A stretch of DNA of 26,199 nt. Origin: CAZNUM01 sp964539305. GTDB taxonomy: Bacteria; Fidelibacterota; Marinisomatia; Marinisomatales; TCS55. Numbering within the stretch: the stretch's first letter is position 1; the number at the start of each line of letters is the position of its first letter. The notes beneath the pieces are model-generated. The model had not been told where the DNA came from. It saw only the letters and a list, made by a program, of their open reading frames with translations, and did not search any database. The position numbers and the translations under genes were made by a program. Where the stretch lies: assembly GCA_964539305.1 (NCBI GenBank), contig CAZIIM010000027.1, positions 1 through 26,199 on the forward strand. Reading direction: 5' to 3'. This document shows positions 7,046 to 13,856 of this stretch, piece after piece.

Positions 7046-8293
7046 ATGAATGTCAATGAACTGCAGGCACTCAAAATCAAGGAATTGACCGCCCTCGCTC
7101 AGGAATTGGATGTCCAGGGCTACTCCGGTCTAAATAAACAGGAATTGATTGTCCGTGTCCTGCAAGCCCACAATGAAAAAGAAGGTATTTTAACCGCCCG
7201 GGGTGTACTTGAGGTACTTCCGGAAGGTTACGGTTTTTTACGAAGCCCCGATTTTAATTATTTACCTGGTCCGGATGATATTTACGTCAGTCCGTCCCAG
7301 ATTAAACGGTTTGGATTAAGAACGGGCCATGAACTTTCAGGCCAGATTCGCCCACCCAAAGAAAAAGAGCGCTTTTATGCCCTGCTGAAGGTTGATCTGG
7401 TGAATGGGAAGGAGCCGGCCCAGGTCAAGCAGGCCATTCTCTTCGACAACCTGACTCCTCTGCACCCGGAGGAACGGTTTATTCTGGAATATGACCCCCG
7501 TGACTTATCTACCCGGATTATGGACCTGGTATCGCCGATCGGTATGGGCCAGCGGGGCCTGATTGTGGCCCAGCCCAAGACAGGGAAGACTATTCTTCTG
7601 CAAAAAATCGCTAATGCTATTTTGAAGAACCATCCCAAGGTTCGTATCATTATTCTACTGATTGACGAACGGCCGGAAGAAGTCACGGATATGAAACGGA
7701 ATGTGGACGCGGAGGTGGTCAGTTCAACCTTTGACGAACCACCTGAGCGACATGTGGCTGTGGCAGACATGGTACTTCAAAAAGCCAAACGGATGGTGGA
7801 GTACGGCGACGATGTGGTTATTCTGCTGGATAGTATTACCCGTCTGGCCCGGGCCCATAATGCAGTCATGCCCCACAGTGGAAAAATCCTTTCAGGTGGG
7901 ATTGACTCCAATGCCTTGAAAAAACCAAAACAATTTTTTGGTGCCGCCCGGAATACGGAGGAAAGCGGAAGTTTAACCATTATCGCCACTGCTCTGATTG
8001 ACACAGGCAGCCGGATGGACGATGTTATTTTTGAAGAATTCAAAGGAACGGGTAACATGGAACTGGTTCTGGATCGCCGTCTGAGCGACCGGAGAATTTT
8101 CCCCTCCTTTGATTTAATTCGCTCCGGGACCCGGAAAGAAGAACTGTTGCTGGATAAAAAAGTACTGGCCCGGATGTGGATTTTACGTAAACTGTTAAAT
8201 GAAATGAATGTCATCGAGGCCATGGAATTTCTCCAGGATCGGATGAAGAGAACCAAAACAAACGAGGATTTTCTGGACACCATGAGCCAATAA
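7046..8293 (+). CDS. rho: transcription termination factor Rho
   Basis: Rho is a hexameric RNA-dependent ATPase that ends transcription and restrains antisense RNA. The 415-residue length is compact, with no large N-terminal insertion. In order it has a Rho_N SAP-like helical region (about 1-45), a cold-shock-like RNA-binding domain with RNP-like GYGFLR (61-66), Walker A GLIVAQPKTGKT (171-182), Walker B VVILLDSITRLARA, the Q-loop region around GKILSGGIDSNAL, and the R-loop/arginine-finger GTGNMELVLDRRLS. The AQPKTGKT form, where proteobacterial Rho has APPKAGKT, matches what I recall of Bacteroidetes Rho and supports an FCB placement. AAGGA at 7032-7036 is the ribosome site. The next gene, 47 bases downstream, is the Cas6b-like gene. 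Confidence 0.97.
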   Translation: MNVNELQALKIKELTALAQELDVQGYSGLNKQELIVRVLQAHNEKEGILTARGVLEVLPEGYGFLRSPDFNYLPGPDDIYVSPSQIKRFGLRTGHELSGQIRPPKEKERFYALLKVDLVNGKEPAQVKQAILFDNLTPLHPEERFILEYDPRDLSTRIMDLVSPIGMGQRGLIVAQPKTGKTILLQKIANAILKNHPKVRIIILLIDERPEEVTDMKRNVDAEVVSSTFDEPPERHVAVADMVLQKAKRMVEYGDDVVILLDSITRLARAHNAVMPHSGKILSGGIDSNALKKPKQFFGAARNTEESGSLTIIATALIDTGSRMDDVIFEEFKGTGNMELVLDRRLSDRRIFPSFDLIRSGTRKEELLLDKKVLARMWILRKLLNEMNVIEAMEFLQDRMKRTKTNEDFLDTMSQ

Positions 8294-8340
8294 TTGTAAA
8301 TTTCAGAATCTATAGGTGTAGCAACTAATGAGGTATAATT

Positions 8341-9360
8341 ATGGAATTTACGTATCCTGAAGTCAAGACAATCGTCGCCCGATTGATCACTGATAAGCCC
8401 GTACGAAAAACACCTTACCAGGTTAAAGGTGTTTTTATGCGGCATTTTCCGAAAGAGTCCATCGTTCCAATGCTGGACGGGACATACCGGGATCATTTTC
8501 TTTACCCCAGGGTACAGGTTAAAATCCTGAATGAGCAGATCTACGTGGTTGGAATCGGCGAAGGGGTAGATGCCATCCGCTCCATGGCGGAAAAGCTGGA
8601 TATTCTTGATTTTGGAAACATCACTTTCCAGGTGCATGACGTGGATGTGGAAGAGCACACAGATCGGTTCCATCCGGTTCCAAAGCTTATTCGCTACCGC
8701 TTCGTCACTCCCTGGGTAGCCCTGAATCAGACGACTGGATCCCGCTATCGGTTCCTGAATAATGTAGACCGGGTGAATTTCCTGAACCGGCTTTTGGGTC
8801 AGAATATTGTGTTCATGGCCCGGGAGATGGGTATGGAACTGGAAGAAAATATCTTTACCAAAGTAACGCTGACCTCCCTGTTCCCCAAACCGGTGGACGA
8901 AAACAACTGGGGTGCTTTCGAAGGAGAATTCAGGGCCAACTTTGTTCTGCCTAATTACATTGGAATCGGGAACGGTATCACCCGTGGTTATGGGACCATT
9001 TTCGGGCTCTTTAACCCTGAATTATTCACGTTCGATGAGCACGTCCTGGAATCGACCGTTAAAGGCGAAGGGGAGGCGGAACCCCTTCCGATTGTGGCTG
9101 AATCAGGCGTGCAGGAAATTGAGATTGACAAGGTTCCCAGACCCCGGAAAAACAGCAATCGTAAAAGACCGAAAAAGAAGTCCAAAAAAGTTCTGTCTGA
9201 AGAGTTCGACATTGAAGATGAAGGCACATCCGTCGTGGAGGTGGCTCCACCGCCTCCGCCCAAGCCGCGCCGGAAACATAAAAAGCGGCCAACTCCCGAA
9301 ATTACGGATGAGTCGAAATTCAATAGCGAAGAGTATCATAAAAAACAGCATAATTTATAG
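8341..9360 (+). CDS. Cas6b-like RAMP protein with basic proline-rich tail
   Basis: Residues 1-225 strongly resemble the Cas6b family (Cas6b_N plus Cas6b_C), the RAMP-fold enzymes that cut CRISPR repeat RNA. The matching features are the FxxxFP segment (32-37), YPRVQVK (55-61) followed by VVGIGEG, RYRFVTPWVALNQ, a GQNIVFMAREMG helix, and the glycine-rich LPNYIGIGNGITRGYGTI (203-220) typical of the RAMP C-terminus. Family members I recall carry a His-Asn-His segment between the first two motifs that includes the catalytic His. Here that stretch is SIVPMLDG and only His35 and His52 are nearby, so RNA cleavage may be lost or relocated. Residues 264-317 add two Lys/Arg clusters around a run of five prolines, a probable disordered nucleic-acid-binding tail. 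No CRISPR array or other cas gene is in the window. GAGG lies 7 bases before the ATG. A non-CRISPR RNA-binding role linked to rho is inference. Confidence 0.7.
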   Translation: MEFTYPEVKTIVARLITDKPVRKTPYQVKGVFMRHFPKESIVPMLDGTYRDHFLYPRVQVKILNEQIYVVGIGEGVDAIRSMAEKLDILDFGNITFQVHDVDVEEHTDRFHPVPKLIRYRFVTPWVALNQTTGSRYRFLNNVDRVNFLNRLLGQNIVFMAREMGMELEENIFTKVTLTSLFPKPVDENNWGAFEGEFRANFVLPNYIGIGNGITRGYGTIFGLFNPELFTFDEHVLESTVKGEGEAEPLPIVAESGVQEIEIDKVPRPRKNSNRKRPKKKSKKVLSEEFDIEDEGTSVVEVAPPPPPKPRRKHKKRPTPEITDESKFNSEEYHKKQHNL

Positions 9361-9374
9361 CCGGGCTCTTAGGC

Positions 9375-10574
9375 ATGGTCCAGCTGGCTGAACGCGTTCA
9401 GCGCGTTAAACCCTCCTTTACGTTAGAGATGACCTCCCGGGCGGCGGAATTAAAGTCCCAGGGAGTCGATGTCATTAATTTCAGCGCCGGGGAACCGGAT
9501 TTTAATACTCCCCTTCATATCCGGGAGGCCGCGAAAAAGGCCCTTGACGACGGTTACACGAAATACACTGCTGGCGCTGGCATGCTTGAACTCAGGGAAG
9601 CGGTGTGTACCAAGCTGAAGCGGGAAAATAGACTGGAGGTAGATCCGGGTGATGTCCTGATTTCGAACGGGGAGAAACAAAGCCTCTCCCTTGCCTGTCA
9701 GACCCTGTTCCAAAAGGGGGACAAAGTTCTGGTTTTTCGACCCTATTGGGTCTCCTACCCGGAGTTCGTTGAACTGGCAGATGCGGAGCCGGTGCTGATT
9801 GATACTATTCCGGAACGGAATTATGAACCGGACTTTGCTGTTCTTGAAAAGGGTGTCAGTAATCAGGTGAAAGGGGTGATTGTCAACTCCCCTTCCAATC
9901 CCACCGGGGGTGTCTGGTCCGAATCAGCTCTTCTTGAACTGCTGCGGTTGGCAAAATTACACGGGTGGATTGTTATTTCAGATGAATGTTACGAGCGGCT
10001 GGTCTTTGATGGTGAATTCATCAGCATGGAAAGATTAAATCGGGAACACCGGATCGGGGCTGAAGTATTGACCTGCATGAGTCTTTCGAAAACCTACGCC
10101 ATGACAGGCTGGAGAATCGGCTATGCTTTCGGGGAGAAAGAGATTATTCGTGGGATGTCAAAGCTTCAGGGCCAAATGACTTCCTGTGCCAATGCCATTG
10201 GTCAGAAAGCGGCCGTAGCTGCCTTGACGGGGGATCAGTCTCCCGTGGAGGAAATGCGCCAGGCGTTCAAACAGCGCCGTGACTTGATGGTGCAGCTGTT
10301 AAATGAAATCCCAGGGGTTCAATGTGCACTCCCGGGCGGCGCCTTTTATGCCTTCCCGGATATGTCCTTTTATTTGGGGAAGCGGGCTAACGGGAAACCG
10401 TTGAAGGATACATTCGACCTGAGTGACTATTTATTAAATGATGCTCGCGTAGTGACAGTTCCGGGGGATGGGTTTGGCGCCCCCGGGTATGTACGCTTCT
10501 CGTATGCTACCGATACAAAAACGATTGAAGAAGGTCTCCGGCGTACCCGGAGAAGCCTAAAAAAATTAACTTAA
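9375..10574 (+). CDS. aspC: class I aminotransferase (aspartate aminotransferase type)
   Basis: This PLP enzyme transfers amino groups between aspartate (or a related amino acid) and 2-oxoglutarate in the cytoplasm. The 399 residues show the aminotransferase I-beta start (MVQLAERVQRVKPSFTLEM), SAGEPDFNTP, NSPSNPTGG (Asn175), the PLP lysine in SLSKTYAMTGWRIGY (Lys239), and a C-terminal VRFSYA with the substrate-carboxylate Arg. Length and motifs are intact. It starts 14 bases after the Cas6b-like gene with only a weak AGG as ribosome site, so it may be translated from the same transcript. Exact substrate preference (Asp, prephenate or aromatic) cannot be read from sequence. Confidence 0.85.
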   Translation: MVQLAERVQRVKPSFTLEMTSRAAELKSQGVDVINFSAGEPDFNTPLHIREAAKKALDDGYTKYTAGAGMLELREAVCTKLKRENRLEVDPGDVLISNGEKQSLSLACQTLFQKGDKVLVFRPYWVSYPEFVELADAEPVLIDTIPERNYEPDFAVLEKGVSNQVKGVIVNSPSNPTGGVWSESALLELLRLAKLHGWIVISDECYERLVFDGEFISMERLNREHRIGAEVLTCMSLSKTYAMTGWRIGYAFGEKEIIRGMSKLQGQMTSCANAIGQKAAVAALTGDQSPVEEMRQAFKQRRDLMVQLLNEIPGVQCALPGGAFYAFPDMSFYLGKRANGKPLKDTFDLSDYLLNDARVVTVPGDGFGAPGYVRFSYATDTKTIEEGLRRTRRSLKKLT

Positions 10575-10590
10575 AGAATGGAGTTTTGTG

Positions 10591-10797
10591 ATGAAAGAAG
10601 GAATACATCCCGACTATAAACTGGGTACTGTTCACTGTTCCTGTGGGCATACTTTTCAGGTCTACAGCACCGTTGGGGACCAACGGGTAGAGATTTGTTC
10701 CGAATGCCATCCCTTCTACACGGGGAAGCAGAAACTGGTGGATACGGCTGGACGGATTGAGCAGTTCAAACGGAAATACGGTCGTCAGTCCAAATAA
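10591..10797 (+). CDS. rpmE: 50S ribosomal protein L31
   Basis: L31 is a large-subunit protein that bridges the ribosomal subunits. The 68 residues contain the zinc-binding cysteines C16, C18, C36 and C39 (HCSCGH and EICSECHPFYTGKQK), so this is the zinc-containing type, which also serves as a zinc reserve in other bacteria. The conserved start KEGIHPDY and end RIEQFKRKYG are present. ATG 10591 is preferred over GTG 10588 because the protein family starts M-K-x-x-I-H-P and GGAG at 10580-10583 is 7 bases away. Placement before DUF1385, prfA and prmC is a common arrangement. Confidence 0.95.
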   Translation: MKEGIHPDYKLGTVHCSCGHTFQVYSTVGDQRVEICSECHPFYTGKQKLVDTAGRIEQFKRKYGRQSK

Positions 10798-10820
10798 GGA
10801 ATTGATACTTCCATCGTTGC

Positions 10821-10839
10821 GCCTGATTTTGAAATCGGC
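10821..10839 (+). terminator. weak hairpin after rpmE
   Basis: GCC, a bulged T and GATT (10821-10828) pair with AATCGGC (10833-10839) around a TTGA loop. A T-rich stretch containing GTTTTT follows about 18 bases later. It could partly terminate rpmE transcripts and lower expression of the following operon. The stem is short, so confidence is low. Confidence 0.25.
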
Positions 10840-10872
10840 TGAATTGTTGTGTTTCCGTTTTTAATAACCCTC

Positions 10873-11814
10873 ATGAAACCGGCCATCCTGGTGGGGGGAC
10901 AGGCGGTGATTGAGGGTGTGATGATGCGTGTTCCGGGCGCCTATGCCACGGCCGTCCGGGATCCGGAAGGGAACATACAGGTCGATCGTCATCCGTTTCA
11001 ATCCGTAACGGAGCGGTCCAAGTTCTGGAATCGGCCAATTCTCAGGGGAATGTCCAGTTTATACGAAGCAATGAAAATGGGAATGGCCACTTTGCAGTGG
11101 TCTGCCCAGATTGCCCTCCCGGATGAAAAACCGGAGACCGGTCGTACGCGGCTTGCCAATCACCTTTCCACCGGTTTGGCAGTTCTGATGGCCGTGGGAT
11201 TATTCATGGTGGCGCCCCTGTGGATTACGACCCGCCTGCTGGATATTGAAAAGGAAGCTGTCACCTTTAATCTCATTTCGGGGATACTGAGAATCAGCTT
11301 TTTCGTTCTTTATCTTTATCTCATATCTTTTATGAAGGATGTGCGACGCCTGTTTCAGTACCATGGTGCAGAACATCGGGTGGTGTACAACTTTGAATCG
11401 GGGAAAGAAATTACTGTAAAGAATGCTCAGTCATTTCCCACCCAGCACCCACGCTGTGGGACCAGTTTTCTCTTTATTGTACTTCTGTCGGCCATTCTGG
11501 TTTTTGCCCTGATTGATACTATATTCTTGGCAATGACCGGTACCATCAGTCTGAAAATCCGCATCCTGATGCACCTGCCGTTGATTCCCCTGGTGATGGG
11601 TGTTTCCTATGAATTGATCAAATTAACGGCCCGCAACGGTAGGAATCCCCTTTTCAGGCTTCTTCGGGCACCGGGTTTGTGGCTGCAGCACATTACCACC
11701 CGCACCCCGGAGGATGATATGGTGGAAGTGGCTATCATTGCCCTGGAAAAGGCGTTTGGGGAGCAGTATGAGAAAGTGGTCGGAAAGGAATACCTGGCTG
11801 AGGCAATCGCTTGA
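10873..11814 (+). CDS. DUF1385 family membrane protein
   Basis: This 313-residue protein is of the DUF1385 family (function unknown). The hallmark N-terminus ILVGGQAVIEGVMMR is followed by a soluble region to about residue 100. Four hydrophobic segments follow, centred near residues 112, 142, 208 and 236. Between the second and third lies the family's conserved loop with FQYHGAEHRVVYNFE and QHPRCGTSFLF, which has His, Glu and Cys residues that could bind metal. ATG 10873 is chosen over GTG 10849 because GGQAVIEGVMMR homology starts right after it. The stop codon overlaps the prfA start by 4 bases. Frequent linkage to rpmE, prfA and prmC in many bacteria hints at a role tied to translation or envelope insertion, but this is unproven. 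Confidence 0.88.
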   Translation: MKPAILVGGQAVIEGVMMRVPGAYATAVRDPEGNIQVDRHPFQSVTERSKFWNRPILRGMSSLYEAMKMGMATLQWSAQIALPDEKPETGRTRLANHLSTGLAVLMAVGLFMVAPLWITTRLLDIEKEAVTFNLISGILRISFFVLYLYLISFMKDVRRLFQYHGAEHRVVYNFESGKEITVKNAQSFPTQHPRCGTSFLFIVLLSAILVFALIDTIFLAMTGTISLKIRILMHLPLIPLVMGVSYELIKLTARNGRNPLFRLLRAPGLWLQHITTRTPEDDMVEVAIIALEKAFGEQYEKVVGKEYLAEAIA

Positions 11815-12875
11815 TTAATAAACTGAAAGAGATTGTTGCCCGCTTTGAAGAGTTGGAAGCTCAGATGGCGGATCCGGAGTTGGTGGGGGATCAGGCGAAA
11901 ATGACGGAACTGGCCAAAGAACACCGCCGTCGCAGTAAACTGGTATCCAAAGCAAGGGAATATATTTCCCTGGTGGAACAGATTGAAGAGGATCAGGAAA
12001 TTGTGGCAGGGGATGATCCGGACCTGAAGCAACTGGCAGAAGCGGAACTGGAGGAGTTGGAGCATTCCCGCAATGAAATGGAAGTGGAAATCCGGCTGCT
12101 CATGTTGCCCAAAGACCCCCACGATGATAAGAATACGATTGTTGAAATCAGAGCCGGCACCGGCGGGGATGAAGCGGCGCTCTTCGCTATGGATTTATAT
12201 CGGATGTATATCCGTTTTGCGGAACGGAAGGGGTGGAGACAGGAAATTTTAGAGTCCAATGAAATTGGCATCGGTGGATACAAGGAAGTGATTTTTTCGG
12301 TGGAAGGGGATGGAGCGTACGGTGAATTGAAATACGAAAGCGGTGTTCATCGGGTCCAGCGCGTTCCAAAGACGGAAACCGGCGGCCGGATTCATACGTC
12401 TGCGGCTACGGTGGCCATTCTCCCGGAAGCAGAAGAAGCAGATGTGGAAGTGAATGAAGCAGATTTAAAAATCGATACTTATCGTGCCAGCGGTGCAGGG
12501 GGTCAGCACGTGAATAAGACGGAATCTGCCATCCGGATTACCCATATTCCTACCGGTCTGGTGGTCACCTGTCAGGATGAAAAATCCCAGCACAAGAATA
12601 AGGTGGCTGCCATGAAAGTATTGCGCTCCCGTCTTTTGGCACTGGAAGAAGAGCGGATTGCCCGGGAACGGGCGGTTGAACGGAAATCAATGGTTTCCAC
12701 AGGAGATCGTTCTGCCAAAATACGCACCTACAACTTTCCCCAGGGGCGCGTAACCGATCATCGGATCAACTTTACCAGCTATAATCTGGAAGGAATCCTG
12801 GATGGTGAGCTGGATGAATTGATTGACAATTTAAAGCTGGCAGACCAACAGGCCCGTTTGATGGCGACGGAATAA
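11811..12875 (+). CDS. prfA: peptide chain release factor 1
   Basis: RF1 reads UAA and UAG and triggers release of the finished peptide. The 354 residues include the codon-recognition PxT motif as PKT (within HRVQRVPKTETGGRIHTS) and the catalytic GGQ (230-232, in SGAGGQHVNKTESAIR). The N-terminal coiled helical domain is intact. Translation starts at TTG 11811, whose last two bases and following A form the upstream TGA stop (TTGA overlap). This suggests termination-reinitiation coupling with the DUF1385 gene. The GGQ glutamine is the methylation target of the next gene product, PrmC. Confidence 0.96.
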   Translation: MINKLKEIVARFEELEAQMADPELVGDQAKMTELAKEHRRRSKLVSKAREYISLVEQIEEDQEIVAGDDPDLKQLAEAELEELEHSRNEMEVEIRLLMLPKDPHDDKNTIVEIRAGTGGDEAALFAMDLYRMYIRFAERKGWRQEILESNEIGIGGYKEVIFSVEGDGAYGELKYESGVHRVQRVPKTETGGRIHTSAATVAILPEAEEADVEVNEADLKIDTYRASGAGGQHVNKTESAIRITHIPTGLVVTCQDEKSQHKNKVAAMKVLRSRLLALEEERIARERAVERKSMVSTGDRSAKIRTYNFPQGRVTDHRINFTSYNLEGILDGELDELIDNLKLADQQARLMATE

Positions 12876-12876
12876 C

Positions 12877-13758
12877 ATGAGTGAAAGCACCCGCGAAACC
12901 AGGAAAAATTGGCGGGTGATTGATATTCTTCAATGGGGGGAAGATTATTTTTCCGCCCGACACTTCGAACATCCCCGCCGTGAAATTGAATGGCTGCTTG
13001 GTGAACTGTTGGAATATCGCCGGATTGATCTGTATTTACAGTTTGAAGAACCGATTTCTAAGGAACACCTTTCCCGACTGAGAACGTGGGTTCAGAGACG
13101 GATTAAAAAGGAGCCGCTGCAATATATTACAGGGAAAACAGAATTTTATGGCCGGCCGTTTAAGGTTACTCCTGCCGTCCTCATCCCGCGCCCCGAAACA
13201 GAGCGAATGGTGGATGTCGCCCTCCATTTAATCAGTAATGCAGACGCTCCAAAGGTACTGGATGTGGGAACCGGCTCTGGTTGTGTTGCCGTTTCCATTG
13301 CGGCTGAATGTCCCCAGGCGGATGTGACAGCGGTGGACGTGTCAAAGGCAGCTCTGGAAATTGCCCGGTACAATATGGAGCAGAATGGAATCGCCAATGT
13401 AAACCTGCTCCAGCTGGATTTCCTGACTGCTCTTCCTGAAGGACGATTTGATCTGGTCGTATCCAATCCACCCTATATACCGACCGAGGAAATGGAAACG
13501 TTAATGCCGGATGTGCGGGAATATGAACCCAAGGTCGCTCTCACGGATCGTGGGGACGGACTCGCTTTTTATCGCCGTATGGCGCAAGTGGCCGATCAGG
13601 TGCTAGTCCACGGCGGATGGCTGGTAATGGAAGTTGGACTGGGGGAACACCCCCGTCGTGCCAGAGATATTTTTCTCGATGCCGGGTTTAAAGAAACAGA
13701 ACTGGTGCCGGATTTTAACGGGGACGAACGGGTTTTGAAAGTTCATTTCACGGGCTGA
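12877..13758 (+). CDS. prmC: release factor glutamine methyltransferase
   Basis: PrmC N5-methylates the glutamine of the GGQ motif in RF1 and RF2, raising their release activity. The 293 residues comprise an N-terminal helical RF-binding domain (about 1-110, with ILIPRPETE at its end), SAM motif I LDVGTGSGCVAVSIA (128-142), an acidic VDVS motif II, and the substrate-binding NPPY (197-200). All motifs are intact. Only one base separates it from prfA, so enzyme and substrate are co-expressed. Confidence 0.95.
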   Translation: MSESTRETRKNWRVIDILQWGEDYFSARHFEHPRREIEWLLGELLEYRRIDLYLQFEEPISKEHLSRLRTWVQRRIKKEPLQYITGKTEFYGRPFKVTPAVLIPRPETERMVDVALHLISNADAPKVLDVGTGSGCVAVSIAAECPQADVTAVDVSKAALEIARYNMEQNGIANVNLLQLDFLTALPEGRFDLVVSNPPYIPTEEMETLMPDVREYEPKVALTDRGDGLAFYRRMAQVADQVLVHGGWLVMEVGLGEHPRRARDIFLDAGFKETELVPDFNGDERVLKVHFTG

Positions 13759-13856
13759 ATTTTTTCATTTTTAACCAACTCCCCCCTGTCCAGATTAGGA
13801 TTGTGGCTGTATTTTCTGAGGCAGTTTTTGGTTTGTGAACCAGCAATTCAATTTAA

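Noticed and set aside
8334..8339. TATAAT just before the Cas6b-like gene
   Set aside because: It sits directly against the ATG with no suitable -35 at 16-18 bases and overlaps the ribosome-site region, so a promoter role is unlikely.
7777..8673. 298-codon open frame on the minus strand across the end of rho and the start of the Cas6b-like gene
   Set aside because: It lies antisense to two well-supported genes, has Ser/Arg-rich low-information sequence typical of an antisense shadow, and no domain is visible.
8912..9391. 159-codon + strand frame overlapping the Cas6b-like gene in another frame
   Set aside because: The Cas6b-like frame carries the RAMP glycine loop and the longer continuous homology. 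The alternative is rich in Ser, Arg and Lys without motifs.
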